Part shown: in pieces, positions 6,059-14,954 of the stretch
Numbering within the stretch: the stretch's first letter is position 1
Layout of the letters: each line of letters starts with the position of its first letter
DNA from: Rhodoblastus sp.
Lineage (GTDB): Bacteria; Pseudomonadota; Alphaproteobacteria; Rhizobiales; Beijerinckiaceae
NCBI GenBank assembly: GCA_020442275.1
Contig: JAGRKN010000082.1
Location: forward strand, 622-44,634
DNA length: 44,013 nt
Direction: 5' to 3'
Notes under the pieces: model-generated
Seen by the model: only the letters and a program-made list of their open reading frames with translations
Told to the model about the DNA's origin: nothing
Databases searched by the model: none
Made by a program: the position numbers and the translations under genes

Positions 6059-8599
6059 TCATAATTCCCGCAGGACGCGGGCGGGTTTGGCGCCTAGCGT
6101 GCGCCAGGTGGCCGTGAGACCGAGCCCGATCGTGGTGGCGCAACCGATCGCGACAATGGCGGCCAAACCCGTCCAATCAAACACAAAGTCCAGTTTCATC
6201 AATCGCGTAACGATGAGCTGCGCGGCCACGGAACCGGCAGCCAGCGCGAAGGCCGATGTCGCGACGCCGAGCACGAGGAATTCGAGGAAGTAGGCGAAGA
6301 TCAGCCTGCGCCGCGTCGCGCCGAGCATGCGTAGCACCACCGCATCGTAGAGACGCGCGCGCTGACCCGCCGCGAGCGCGCCGCCGAGCGTCAGAAGCGC
6401 GGTGACGAGCGTGATCGACGAGGCAGCCCGGACTGCGGTCGAAAGCTTCTCCGTCAACGACAGCGCCTGCTGCAGCGCATCGCGCACCGCGAGCGTGACA
6501 ACTGTCGGATAGGCCTTCGATATATCGGAGACCAGAGAACCGGCCGTCGCACGCGTCTCTGACGGAATCGTCATCGAAATCAGCTCGGTATGCGGAGCTC
6601 CGGCAAATGTCGTCGGCGTGAAGACGAGAACGAAATTGATGCCGAAGCTCCGCCAGTCGACCTCACGCAGATTGGCGATCTTGGCCGAGATCTCGCGGCC
6701 CATGACATTGACCGCGATCTCGTCGCCGACCGAAAGACCGAGCCCGCGCGCGATGTCGCCGTCGAGCGAGACAAGCGGGGGGCCCTTGTAGTCCGCCGGC
6801 CACCAGAGCCCCGCCGTCACCTTGGAGCCGGGCGGCGGACTGGCCGCATACGTAATGCCTCTGTCGCCGTCGAGCACCCAGGCTGCGTTCTGTTCGGCCT
6901 TGATCTCCTCGGCGCGCCGCGACCCGACGCGCACGATCCGCCCGCGCAGCATCGGGACTTCTTCGATCGCGGCATCGGGTTGCCGCGCCTTCAGCATCTT
7001 GCGGAAAGCGGCGGCCTGCGCACTCTGTACATCCGCGAAGAAATAATCGGGCGTTCGACCGGGATCGCCGGCCTTGAGCTGCCGCCGCACATTGCCGTCG
7101 ACGCCGACAATGACCACCAGCAGGGTCAGGCCGAGCCCCAAGGATGTCACGACCGGGCGCGTAACGGCGCCGGGACGCCGGATATTGCCGAGTGCGAGCC
7201 GCGCCGGCAGGTTGCGTACATTCGCGCCAAAGGCGGCGCCATGGGCGACCGCCCAGCCAACGACGCGCAGCACGACCGCTGAAGCGGCGACGCCCGCAAT
7301 AGCCATCAGGGCGATCCGTTTCTCGCTCGAGAGCGCATAGACCAAGGCGATCATCGCCGCAAAGGCCGCAATCGCGCCGAAAACGTAGCGCTTGCGCAGG
7401 CGGCCGCCTTCCATGGTTGCAGCCGATCGGAACAGGACGGCTACGGGCGTGTCATGTGCGCGGCCAGCCGGAGCGACGACGAATGTCAGAGCGGACAGCA
7501 GGCCGATGGCGACGCCAGCGACAATGGCGCGACCCGACAGGATCGGCTCAAAGGGCAGGTCGAGAGCCGGACCGGCGAAACGCGCCGCGATAAAGGGCGA
7601 AGCAGCGCCGACCGCAGCGCCGATCAGCGCGCCGGCCAGCGCGATCAGCATCATCTCGACGAGGACGAGCGAAAAGGCCACGCCGCCTGGCGCGCCGACG
7701 GCCTTGAGGATCGCGATCGATTCGCGCTTGCGGTCGACGAAGGCGCCGACCGCGATCGACACGCCGACGCCGCCGACGATCAGCGATACGACGCCGATCA
7801 GCGCCATGAATTGCGTGAAGCGCTCGACGTTGCGCGTCAGTTGTGGCGAAACGTTCGCGCGTGTGCGGGCGTCCCACCCGGATTTCGGGAATTGCTTGAG
7901 TATGTCGTCAGCCTGCGCCTTCACGCGCGCGTCGTCGACGCCAGGATTCGCGAGAGCCAGGCGAACGACCCAACGCGTCAGCGACGCAGTCGACCCGAGG
8001 CCGCTCGCATCAAAACCGGCGCGCGATATCATCACGCGCGAACCGAAGCCGATCCCCGTCGCGATCCGGTCCGGCTCCGAACGGATTTCGCCGCGCAGGA
8101 CAAAATGCGCATTGCCTAAATCGAAACGCTCGCCGATTCGAAGACCCGAACGATCGATGAAGGAAGCATCCGCGACAGCGCCGTAGAGATCGCCGTCCTT
8201 CGACAGCGCGCGGGCAAGCGGCGTGGCCGGTTCGAGCACGGTCTCGCCGACCAGTGGATAGGGCTCGTCGACGACCTTCGCATCGACCATGATGGCGCGA
8301 TCATCATGCGTTCGCGCCATCGCCCTCAGGATCGCGATTTCGGAAATCCGCCCCAGCGAGGAGAGATAGGCGCGTTCGTCGGGTTCGAGAACCCGTAGCG
8401 AGCGCGCAAGCGTCAAATCGCCGCCGAGCATCGAGCGGCCCTGCATCGCAAATGACGCGAGCAGCGATTGCGAGACCGCGTTGACGCTGGTGACCGCCGC
8501 GACGCCGATCGCGACGCAGACGAGAAAGACGCGAAAGCCCTTGAGCCCGCCTCGCAGATCGCGGCGCGCAAACGACAGGATAGTCGACAGCAGCCTCAT
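6059..8599 (-). CDS. Large FtsX-type ABC transporter permease (YbbP-like)
   Basis: An 846-residue inner-membrane permease with two FtsX/MacB-type cores. One N-terminal transmembrane helix (about residues 20-45) is followed by a large periplasmic domain. A first three-helix FtsX block is at about 260-370 and a central pair of helices at about 405-460. A second periplasmic domain and a final FtsX block (about 715-846) complete it. This is the layout of E. coli YbbP. The start overlaps the ATPase stop by four bases (ATGA), so the two are co-translated. With the TesA-like esterase next door it forms the conserved ybbA-ybbP/tesA group. Export or release of a lipid-like substrate is often proposed for such systems, but the substrate is unknown. 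Confidence 0.9.
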   Translation of the reverse strand: MRLLSTILSFARRDLRGGLKGFRVFLVCVAIGVAAVTSVNAVSQSLLASFAMQGRSMLGGDLTLARSLRVLEPDERAYLSSLGRISEIAILRAMARTHDDRAIMVDAKVVDEPYPLVGETVLEPATPLARALSKDGDLYGAVADASFIDRSGLRIGERFDLGNAHFVLRGEIRSEPDRIATGIGFGSRVMISRAGFDASGLGSTASLTRWVVRLALANPGVDDARVKAQADDILKQFPKSGWDARTRANVSPQLTRNVERFTQFMALIGVVSLIVGGVGVSIAVGAFVDRKRESIAILKAVGAPGGVAFSLVLVEMMLIALAGALIGAAVGAASPFIAARFAGPALDLPFEPILSGRAIVAGVAIGLLSALTFVVAPAGRAHDTPVAVLFRSAATMEGGRLRKRYVFGAIAAFAAMIALVYALSSEKRIALMAIAGVAASAVVLRVVGWAVAHGAAFGANVRNLPARLALGNIRRPGAVTRPVVTSLGLGLTLLVVIVGVDGNVRRQLKAGDPGRTPDYFFADVQSAQAAAFRKMLKARQPDAAIEEVPMLRGRIVRVGSRRAEEIKAEQNAAWVLDGDRGITYAASPPPGSKVTAGLWWPADYKGPPLVSLDGDIARGLGLSVGDEIAVNVMGREISAKIANLREVDWRSFGINFVLVFTPTTFAGAPHTELISMTIPSETRATAGSLVSDISKAYPTVVTLAVRDALQQALSLTEKLSTAVRAASSITLVTALLTLGGALAAGQRARLYDAVVLRMLGATRRRLIFAYFLEFLVLGVATSAFALAAGSVAAQLIVTRLMKLDFVFDWTGLAAIVAIGCATTIGLGLTATWRTLGAKPARVLREL

Positions 8600-9330
8600 G
8601 ACGCCGCCGCGGCCTCTCGTGCGGCGACGACGCTCTCGACCATGCCCGAGTGCAGGCGCACGATGTCGTCGCAGCGCGTAGCAAGCGATAGATCGTGCGT
8701 CACCATGACGAGCGTGCAGCCGCGTCGCGCGCGTTGCCCGAGCAGCAGGTCGATGATGCTCGCGCCCGTGTTTTCGTCAAGATTTCCAGTCGGTTCGTCG
8801 GCGAGCAGGATCGAAGGATCGCCGACGAGCGCGCGAGCGAGCGCGACACGTTGCTGCTCGCCGCCCGACAATTGCGAGGGATAGTGGGACGCGCGTTCTG
8901 CAAGCCCGACGGCCGCGAGCTCCGTCCTCGCGCGCGCGAACGCGTCGTCGCGACCCGCGAGTTCAAGCGGCACGGCGACATTTTCCAACGCCGTCATGGT
9001 CGGCATCAGGTGAAAGGACTGGAAGACGATCCCGATCTTCTTGCCGCGGAATTCGGCGAGTTCGTCCTCGCCCATGGCGGTGATCGCACGACCCTCGATC
9101 TCAACCGAGCCGGCGTCCGGTCGCTCGAGCCCGGCAAGCGTCATCAGGAGCGTGGACTTCCCGCAACCGGATGGCCCGACGATGGCCGTCGCCTTTCCCC
9201 GGCGAAAGTCGAGCGTTATGTCTTTGAGGACTTCGACCCGCGTCGGGCCGGAACCGAGGCTCAAGCGTAGAGACTTGAGCGCTATGGCCGTGCGGTCGGC
9301 GGCGCCCGTGAGGAGTGTGGGATTTGGCAT
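8596..9330 (-). CDS. ABC transporter ATPase (YbbA-like)
   Basis: A 244-residue ATPase of the LolD/MacB/FtsE class, partner of the permease that follows. Walker A GPSGCGKST is at about residues 52-60; the LSGGEQQRVALARAL signature and Walker B ILLADEPTGNLDE follow at normal spacing. I prefer the ATG at 9330 (MPNPTLL), which gives the usual short lead-in to the conserved ALKSLRLSLGSG segment. An in-frame ATG at 9384 would add 18 atypical residues and would run across the esterase start. Neither start has a good ribosome site. The divergent esterase gene begins in the same few dozen bases, so the two share almost no promoter space. Confidence 0.92.
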   Translation of the reverse strand: MPNPTLLTGAADRTAIALKSLRLSLGSGPTRVEVLKDITLDFRRGKATAIVGPSGCGKSTLLMTLAGLERPDAGSVEIEGRAITAMGEDELAEFRGKKIGIVFQSFHLMPTMTALENVAVPLELAGRDDAFARARTELAAVGLAERASHYPSQLSGGEQQRVALARALVGDPSILLADEPTGNLDENTGASIIDLLLGQRARRGCTLVMVTHDLSLATRCDDIVRLHSGMVESVVAAREAAAAS

Positions 9331-10040
9331 TTTTGCGGTCGAGCTCTCGTCGATCGGTCCGGCGGGCGGGCGGAAACACGACACATGGTGTCGCTAGGCT
9401 CTTACTTCAATTCGCGTCCCTCGTCGCACTGAGCCTGTCCGTGCACGCCGCCGAAGCGAAGCCGGTCTCCATCGTCGCCCTCGGCGACAGCCTGACGGCG
9501 GGCTACCAGCTGCCTGCCGCCGAGGCTTTCCCGAACGTGCTGCAAGCGCGGCTGCGCGCTGACGGCTTTTCGGTCGAGGTCGCCAATGCCGGCGTTTCCG
9601 GCGACACGACCGCCGGCGGGCTTGCGCGGCTCGACTGGTCCGTGCCCGATGGAACGGATCTGGTGATTGTCGAGCTCGGCGCAAACGACATGCTGCGAGG
9701 GGCGCCGCCAGCGGACGCCGCGCAGGCGCTCTCGCGGATTACCGAACGTCTGCAGGCGCGAAAGATCGTCGTGGTCCTGGCCGGCATGCGCTCGATCGGG
9801 AATTGGGGCGACTCTTACCGCGCCGAATTCGAGGCTATCTATCCGGACCTCGCCAAGCGCTACGATGCGCCGTTTTATCCCTTCTTTCTCGAAGGCGTCG
9901 CCGGCGACCGCGCCCTGACCCAGCAGGACGGCATGCACCCCAACAGGGCCGGCGTGGAAAAGATCGTCGCCGGATTCGCGCCATTCCTCGAAACGGTTCT
10001 CACGACGCGCTTAGGCGCGCGGGCGCAGGCCGCCAAGTGA
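9315..10040 (+). CDS. TesA-like SGNH arylesterase/lysophospholipase
   Basis: A secreted or periplasmic SGNH-hydrolase. Block I is ALGDSLTAGY (nucleophile Ser in GDSL), block III ELGANDML (Gly and Asn oxyanion residues), and block V DGMHPNR (catalytic Asp and His). It resembles E. coli TesA, a thioesterase/lysophospholipase. A signal peptide core (LLLQFASLVALSLSVHAAEA) precedes the mature domain. The start is a problem: in this frame the only upstream starts are GTG 9315 or TTG 9324/9333. These give a 40-45-residue Arg-rich lead and overlap the divergent ATPase gene. A good ATG at 9385, preceded by GGCGGGCGG, is one base out of frame. A one-base deletion or sequencing error near 9395 would explain this. 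Confidence 0.88.
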   Translation: MWDLAFLRSSSRRSVRRAGGNTTHGVARLLLQFASLVALSLSVHAAEAKPVSIVALGDSLTAGYQLPAAEAFPNVLQARLRADGFSVEVANAGVSGDTTAGGLARLDWSVPDGTDLVIVELGANDMLRGAPPADAAQALSRITERLQARKIVVVLAGMRSIGNWGDSYRAEFEAIYPDLAKRYDAPFYPFFLEGVAGDRALTQQDGMHPNRAGVEKIVAGFAPFLETVLTTRLGARAQAAK

Positions 10041-10072
10041 CTGAAGAAGTGAACTGAAGAAAGCCGCAAGCC

Positions 10073-10633
10073 ATGCCGCGCCTCTTCACCGGGCTGGAAA
10101 TCCCATCCGACATCGCGACAGAACTGAGCCTGCTGCGCGGGGGCTTGCCGGGCGCGCGCTGGATCGAGCCCGAAGACTACCACCTCACGCTGCGCTTCAT
10201 CGGGGACATACAAATGGAGCGCGCCAACGACATCGCCGAAGCGCTGGCGTCGATCGCAGCGGCCCCGTTCTCGGTGAAGCTCGAAAGGCTCGCGGTCTTC
10301 GGATCCGACAAGCCGCGCGCCCTGATCGCGCGCACTGCCGACAGCGCGGCATTGACAGCCCTGCAACTCGAGCACGAGCGACTCGTCAGGCGGCTTGGCG
10401 CCCCGGCGGAAAAACGCAAGTTCACGCCGCACGTCACTTTGGCGCGACTGCGCGGCGTCGATGCTCCGACCGTCGGGGGCTACATCGAATCACGCGGCGA
10501 CATGCGGCCGCTGAGCTTCGAGGCGAAGCGCTTCGTGCTCTATTCGTCGCGCGAATCCACCGGCGGAGGCCCCTACCGGATCGAGGCCGTCTATCCCTTC
10601 GCGCCCGCCCGGGCCCGCGGATGGGCGGACTGA
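10073..10633 (+). CDS. thpR: ThpR, RNA 2',3'-cyclic phosphodiesterase
   Basis: A 186-residue member of the 2H phosphoesterase superfamily. The two catalytic HxTx motifs are at residues 37-40 (HLTL) and 120-123 (HVTL), the spacing expected for the family. Such enzymes hydrolyse 2',3'-cyclic phosphodiester ends of RNA to 2'-phosphates in vitro and were formerly called 2'-5' RNA ligases; the in vivo substrate is not clear. It follows the esterase gene by 32 bases on the same strand and may be co-transcribed. Its last 43 bases overlap the 3' end of the convergent xerC gene, so the two mRNAs are complementary there. Confidence 0.9.
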   Translation: MPRLFTGLEIPSDIATELSLLRGGLPGARWIEPEDYHLTLRFIGDIQMERANDIAEALASIAAAPFSVKLERLAVFGSDKPRALIARTADSAALTALQLEHERLVRRLGAPAEKRKFTPHVTLARLRGVDAPTVGGYIESRGDMRPLSFEAKRFVLYSSRESTGGGPYRIEAVYPFAPARARGWAD

Positions 10634-11574
10634 TAGGCCGACAACAGCCGTTTCGTGTCGATCGCCGTGTAGATTTGTGTCGTCGACAGCGACGCATGGC
10701 CGAGCAATTCCTGGATCGACCGCAGATCGCCGCCCCGGCCGAGCAGATGCGTGGCGAACGAATGGCGAAGCGCGTGCGGTGTCGCGGTTTCCGGCAGGCC
10801 AAGCGCGCCGCGCATGCGTTCTACGGCAAGCTGGATGATTCGCGGCGACAGGGGACCGCCGCGCGCGCCGACGAAGAGCGGTCCCCCGGACGGCAGCTGG
10901 TAGGGACAGAGTTCGAGATAGGCTTCGACCGCATGGCGTACGGGTTCGATGACCGGCGCGCTGCGGGTTTTGCCACCCTTTCCGAGCACTGTGACGACGT
11001 CGCGTCGGCCTGTCGGCGCATCAGCCCGCGTGAGGCCCAGCGCCTCCGATATGCGTAGTCCGCAGCCGTAGAGGAGCGCCAGCACCGCAGCGTCCCGCGC
11101 GATGACCCACGGTGGGCGCGCCTCTCCGGCGCGCGAGCCTGTATCAGAAAGATCGCGCGCTTCGCCGACTGTCAGGGCCTTGGGCAGGCGACGCGCGGTC
11201 TTGGGTGTCCGCACGCTGGCGAAGGCCGAGATGCTCGCGTAACCCTCGCGCTCGAGAAATCGCAGGAAGGACCGGATTCCGGCAAGTCCGCGCAAGAGCG
11301 ACCTGCTTCCCGCTCCTGACTGGCGACGCGCCGCCAGAAAAGCGCGCGCCTCCGCCTGGCTCAACTCGCTGAGCTCCGCCAAACCCACAGGCTTCCCCGA
11401 TTTTTCGCAGACATAGTCCAGAAACTGTCGAAGATCGCGCTCGTAGGCGTCGAGCGTCAGCCGGGCCATGCGGCGCTCGCCCGCCAGATGGGAGACCCAA
11501 CTGGCTATGAGCCCGCGCAACATGGCGTCGGCGGCGCGAACAAGTCTCGGATCGGTCGCGGCGTCGCCTGTCAA
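10591..11574 (-). CDS. xerC: XerC tyrosine recombinase
   Basis: A 327-residue tyrosine recombinase that with XerD resolves chromosome dimers at dif during division. The SAM-like N-terminal domain (about 20-110) precedes the catalytic domain. Catalytic residues are visible: Arg in GCGLRISEAL, Lys in GKGGKTRSAP, the HALRHSFATHL box, LGHASLSTTQIY with the second His and the nucleophile Tyr. The first start is TTG 11574. An ATG at 11523 (MLRGLIASW) is also possible and neither has a good ribosome site. XerC rather than XerD is inferred from its standing alone and its N-terminal sequence; it is not proved. It lies 54 bases downstream of the zeta gene and converges on thpR. Confidence 0.88.
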   Translation of the reverse strand: MTGDAATDPRLVRAADAMLRGLIASWVSHLAGERRMARLTLDAYERDLRQFLDYVCEKSGKPVGLAELSELSQAEARAFLAARRQSGAGSRSLLRGLAGIRSFLRFLEREGYASISAFASVRTPKTARRLPKALTVGEARDLSDTGSRAGEARPPWVIARDAAVLALLYGCGLRISEALGLTRADAPTGRRDVVTVLGKGGKTRSAPVIEPVRHAVEAYLELCPYQLPSGGPLFVGARGGPLSPRIIQLAVERMRGALGLPETATPHALRHSFATHLLGRGGDLRSIQELLGHASLSTTQIYTAIDTKRLLSAYQSAHPRARAGAKG

Positions 11575-11628
11575 AACCGTCTCATCGGCAAGGATCGCGG
11601 ACGATCCCGCACCACGGTTAATGCAGGA

Positions 11629-11946
11629 TTACTTGCCTGCCTTGATCTCGGCGACCGCCGCGGCCATCAGCTCGTCCAAGGTGCGGCGGATCTGGTGCTC
11701 GGACTGCTCGACGCCGGCCTTGACGAAATCGGCCGTGAGCTTGCGGATCACGTCGTCGTCGCCGGCTTCCTCGAGGTCGGCCGCCATGACTTCCTTGAAA
11801 TAGGCGTCGGCGTCCGTCCGGCCGAGCTTCTCCGCCGCCCAGGCCGCAAGACGCTTGTTGCGACGGGCGGTCGCGCGAAACTGCAATTCCTCGTCGTGCG
11901 CGAATTTCTTTTCAAAGCTGTCTTCGCGCTTGTCGAAGGTCGTCAT
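11629..11946 (-). CDS. F1-ATPase inhibitor zeta subunit (DUF1476)
   Basis: A 105-residue helical protein of family DUF1476, known in Alphaproteobacteria as the zeta subunit. It inserts its N-terminal segment into the F1 motor and blocks ATP hydrolysis, like mitochondrial IF1. The start chosen is ATG 11946, giving MTTFDKREDSFEKKFAHDEE, the conserved inhibitory N-terminus. The upstream extension of 13 residues is not family-like. The typical FRATARRNKRLAAWAAEKLG segment and C-terminal helices follow. The ribosome site is a weak GAGG. The ATP synthase genes are not in this window, which is usual for zeta. Confidence 0.93.
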   Translation of the reverse strand: MTTFDKREDSFEKKFAHDEELQFRATARRNKRLAAWAAEKLGRTDADAYFKEVMAADLEEAGDDDVIRKLTADFVKAGVEQSEHQIRRTLDELMAAAVAEIKAGK

Positions 11947-12189
11947 TTTCGGGCCTCGAATTCTGGCGCGCCGCGTGTGCGGCAAGGCTGGATACGGCCT
12001 TGATATAGCGATCCTCCGCGCGGGCGCCTAGCGCCCCGGGCCACGACCGCGTCGGGAAAAGGGATTAGAGCCGGTATATCCGACGGTTCGGGTTGTAACC
12101 CGCTCGGGAAAGCGATACGAGGACTCGAAATCCCGCGCCGGGCCTTCGTCCGGCGCGCAAGGCTGTTTCTCGAACCACAGGCGCCCGTC

Positions 12190-12954
12190 ATGAACCGCCG
12201 TCGTCGCATCTACGAAGGCAAGGCCAAGGTGCTCTACGAGGGCCCGGAGCCCGGCACGCTCGTCCAGCATTTCAAGGACGACGCCACCGCCTTCAACGCC
12301 AAGAAGCACGAGGTCATCGACGGCAAGGGCGTCCTCAACAACCGAATCTCGGAATTCATTTTCCAGCACCTGAACAACATCGGGGTTCCGACGCATTTCA
12401 TCCGTCGCCTGAACATGCGCGAGCAGCTGATTCGCGAGGTGGAAATCGTTCCGCTCGAGGTGGTGGTCCGCAACGTCGCGGCCGGCTCGCTGTCGCAGCG
12501 CCTCGGCATCGAGGAAGGCACCCAGCTGCCCCGCTCGATCATCGAATTCTACTACAAGAACGACGCGCTCAACGATCCCATGGTGTCGGAAGAGCACATC
12601 ACGGCTTTCGGCTGGGCGAGCCCGCAGGAGATCGACGACATCATGGCGCTGGCCATCCGCGTCAACGACTTCCTCTCCGGCCTGTTTCTCGGCGTCGGCA
12701 TCCGCCTCGTCGACTTCAAGATGGAATGCGGTCGGCTCTGGGAAAACGACATGATGCGCATCGTCGTGGCCGATGAGATTTCGCCCGACTCCTGCCGCCT
12801 GTGGGACATCAAGTCGAACGACAAGCTCGACAAGGATCGCTTCCGCCGCGACATGGGCGGCCTCGTCGAGGCCTATACCGAAGTCGCACGACGCCTCGGC
12901 ATCCTGCAGGCGACCGACGAGCCGCCGCGCGCCGGCCCCAAGCTCGTCCAGTAA
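12190..12954 (+). CDS. purC: PurC, SAICAR synthase
   Basis: A 254-residue phosphoribosylaminoimidazole-succinocarboxamide synthase, which joins aspartate to CAIR using ATP in step 8 of IMP synthesis. Family markers are [12 protein letters not shown] near the N-terminus, the [17 protein letters not shown] segment, [14 protein letters not shown], and LVDFKMECG near residue 178. Length is normal. The ATG at 12190 lies close to the start of the conserved IYEGKAK strand; the upstream ribosome site is weak. purS starts 23 bases after it and purQ 18 bases after that, so purC-purS-purQ is very probably one operon. The 243 bases upstream, back to the divergent zeta gene, should hold its promoter; I see no riboswitch there. 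Confidence 0.96.
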   Translation: MNRRRRIYEGKAKVLYEGPEPGTLVQHFKDDATAFNAKKHEVIDGKGVLNNRISEFIFQHLNNIGVPTHFIRRLNMREQLIREVEIVPLEVVVRNVAAGSLSQRLGIEEGTQLPRSIIEFYYKNDALNDPMVSEEHITAFGWASPQEIDDIMALAIRVNDFLSGLFLGVGIRLVDFKMECGRLWENDMMRIVVADEISPDSCRLWDIKSNDKLDKDRFRRDMGGLVEAYTEVARRLGILQATDEPPRAGPKLVQ

Positions 12955-12977
12955 TTCACGCCAATCCGGAAGCGAAC

Positions 12978-13217
12978 ATGAAGGCCAGAGTCGTCGTCAC
13001 CCTCAAGAATGGCGTGCTCGATCCGCAGGGCAAGGCGATCGAGGGCGCGTTGAAGTCGCTCGGCGTCGATGGCGTCGCCAGCGTCCGGCAAGGCAAGGTA
13101 TTCGACGTCGAGATCGAGGGCCAGGACAAGGCCGCCGCCAGCGCCAGCCTGCAGGCGGCCTGCGAGAAGCTGCTCGCCAACACCGTCATCGAAAACTTCA
13201 AGATCGACCTCGGTTGA
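12978..13217 (+). CDS. purS: PurS, FGAM synthetase small subunit
   Basis: A 79-residue PurS, the small structural subunit that bridges PurL and PurQ in the three-part FGAM synthetase (step 4 of purine synthesis). The sequence begins MKARVVVTLKNGVLDPQG, carries the conserved GVxxVRQGKVFDVEI strand, and ends NTVIENFKIDLG. I chose the ATG at 12978, which has a GGAAGCG ribosome site at good spacing. The longer open frame upstream belongs to purC sequence read in another frame. The position between purC and purQ is standard. Confidence 0.95.
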   Translation: MKARVVVTLKNGVLDPQGKAIEGALKSLGVDGVASVRQGKVFDVEIEGQDKAAASASLQAACEKLLANTVIENFKIDLG

Positions 13218-13235
13218 TCGGAAACCGGTGAGGCC

Positions 13236-13928
13236 ATGAAAGCCGCCGTCATTCTCTTTCCCGGCTCCAATCGCGAGGGCGACGCTGCGCGCGCCCTCAA
13301 GCAGGCGACCGGCCGCCAACCCGACATCGTCTGGCACGCTGACCACGACCTGCCGACAGGAACCGATCTCGTCGTCCTGCCTGGCGGCTTCAGCTACGGC
13401 GACTATCTGCGCTGCGGCGCGATCGCCGGCCGCGCGCCGATCATGGACGCCGTGCGCAACCATGCTTCTCGTGGCGGCTATGTCCTCGGCATCTGCAACG
13501 GTTTCCAGATCCTCTGCGAGAGCGGGCTGCTGCCGGGCGTACTGATGCGCAACGCCAACCTGCATTTCGTCTGCAAGATGCAGCATCTGAAGGTCGAGCG
13601 CGCCGCTGCGCCCTTTACCAGCGCTTACAAGTCGGGCGAGGTCATCAAGGTTTGCATCGCTCACGGCGAGGGCAATTACGAGGCCGACGACGCGACCATC
13701 GAGGCGATCGAGAAGGACGGCCGTGTCGCATTCCGTTACTGCGACGAAAACGGTGTCCTTGGCGGAGCCGCAAATCCCAACGGCTCGCGCAACGACATCG
13801 CCGGCATCTATTCCGAACGCTTCAACGTTCTCGGCCTGATGCCGCATCCCGAGAACCTGATCGATCCGCTGGTGGGCGGCGTCGACGGCAATGGCATGTT
13901 CGCGAGCCTGGCGGCGGCGGCCGGCTGA
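13236..13928 (+). CDS. purQ: PurQ, FGAM synthetase glutaminase subunit
   Basis: A 230-residue class I glutamine amidotransferase that releases ammonia from glutamine for PurL. The nucleophile is Cys87 in GICNGFQILCESG. His and Glu of the triad are in LMPHPEN near residue 206. The oxyanion strand PGGFSYGDYLRCG is also visible. It forms the FGAM synthetase complex with PurS and PurL. It is the last gene of the purC-purS-purQ run and is closed by a terminator hairpin at 13988-14011. purL, the largest subunit, is 1.2 kb downstream beyond an oppositely oriented gene and therefore needs its own promoter. Confidence 0.96.
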   Translation: MKAAVILFPGSNREGDAARALKQATGRQPDIVWHADHDLPTGTDLVVLPGGFSYGDYLRCGAIAGRAPIMDAVRNHASRGGYVLGICNGFQILCESGLLPGVLMRNANLHFVCKMQHLKVERAAAPFTSAYKSGEVIKVCIAHGEGNYEADDATIEAIEKDGRVAFRYCDENGVLGGAANPNGSRNDIAGIYSERFNVLGLMPHPENLIDPLVGGVDGNGMFASLAAAAG

Positions 13929-13987
13929 TTCGCTTCAGGCGCGCCGCACGAGCAACGCCTCCGATCGCTTGCGATCCGCCAAATGAA

Positions 13988-14011
13988 AAGGCCCGGCTTT
14001 CGCCGGGCCTT
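13988..14011. terminator. Bidirectional intrinsic terminator between purQ and ompW-like gene
   Basis: A perfect 10-bp stem (13988-13997 with 14002-14011) and a TTTC loop. On the minus strand it is followed by TTCATTT, on the plus strand by a T/C-rich run. It lies between two convergent genes and can serve both. Confidence 0.82.
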
Positions 14012-14034
14012 CTGCTTTCCGTCAGGATACGGGA

Positions 14035-14880
14035 TCAGTACTTGGCGACCACCGCGCCGGCGCCGCCGCCGAAGCGATAAGTGATGCCGGCCGAGACGAC
14101 CCACGGGTCGATGTTGACCTTGGCGCGAACCGGGATCGGGCCGAGGACCGGCGAGACAGCCGAATTCCACACGGTCGCATAGGCGGTCGGCTGCATCATG
14201 ATGCGCTTGAGGTCGACGTTCACGCCCCAGTTCGAATTGATCATGTAGTCGAAGCCGACCTGGCCCACGACGCCCCACGACGAACCGACGCTGAGGTTGG
14301 TGACGGCGTTCGCGCCGACGAGGCCGACAGGCGTGAAAAACGGCGTGAACTGGTTGCCGGGCTTCGCGCCGAAGAAGGCCGTGAAATTCACGCCGACGCC
14401 AAGGTAGGGCTGGAAGGCGCCGAAGTTGGTGAAGTGATACTGCAGCAGGACGGTCGGCGGAAACACCCAGGTCGAGCCGATGTTCAGGCCGGCAAGAGTG
14501 CCCGTACCCGAGACGCTGTGCTTCGAGAAGCAGCAGATCGCTTCAATCGCGATGTTCTTGGTGAAGTAGTAGGAGACGTCGAGCTCCGGAATGACCGTGG
14601 TCGAAACCTTCGCACCCGAGCCGAAAATCGGGCTGCCAGCGCCGCCGCTCAGATTGACGAGCGGAAGAATTGCGCCGAAGCGATCATAAACCGTCGTCTT
14701 GCCATCCGGAATCACCGCCGTGGCGCGGAGGCGAATCTGGAACGGATGGAAGGTGTCGATCATGATCGGAGCGGCGGCCTCGACCTTGCGCGAGGGAAGG
14801 TCCGCGGCCATGGCGGCCGAGCCCAGAACCAGCAGGCCGGCGATCGACGCCGTACCGCGGAGGAAAGCCTTGAAAGTCAT
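14035..14880 (-). CDS. OmpW-family outer-membrane beta-barrel protein
   Basis: A 281-residue outer-membrane protein with a clear signal peptide, cut probably after AMA at residue 25. The mature part has alternating aromatic beta-strands, the OmpW-like PFQIRLRATAVIPD start, ELDVSYYFTKNIAIE, a barrel segment with LQYHF and FQPYLGVGVNFT, the NSNWGVNVDLKR strand, and a C-terminal strand ending in Tyr. OmpW forms an eight-stranded barrel for small hydrophobic molecules. The ATG at 14880 has an AGGGG ribosome site. An FNR/FixK-type box lies about 80 bases upstream. It interrupts the purine genes on the opposite strand and has its own terminator. An unusual adjacent Cys pair (AICCFSKH) is present; its meaning is unknown. 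Confidence 0.9.
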   Translation of the reverse strand: MTFKAFLRGTASIAGLLVLGSAAMAADLPSRKVEAAAPIMIDTFHPFQIRLRATAVIPDGKTTVYDRFGAILPLVNLSGGAGSPIFGSGAKVSTTVIPELDVSYYFTKNIAIEAICCFSKHSVSGTGTLAGLNIGSTWVFPPTVLLQYHFTNFGAFQPYLGVGVNFTAFFGAKPGNQFTPFFTPVGLVGANAVTNLSVGSSWGVVGQVGFDYMINSNWGVNVDLKRIMMQPTAYATVWNSAVSPVLGPIPVRAKVNIDPWVVSAGITYRFGGGAGAVVAKY

Positions 14881-14954
14881 TTAATACCCCTGTCATTCGC
14901 GCAAATGCGCCGAAATCCCGAGGCGGAAAATCCTTCGTCGGGCATTGAAAATAA

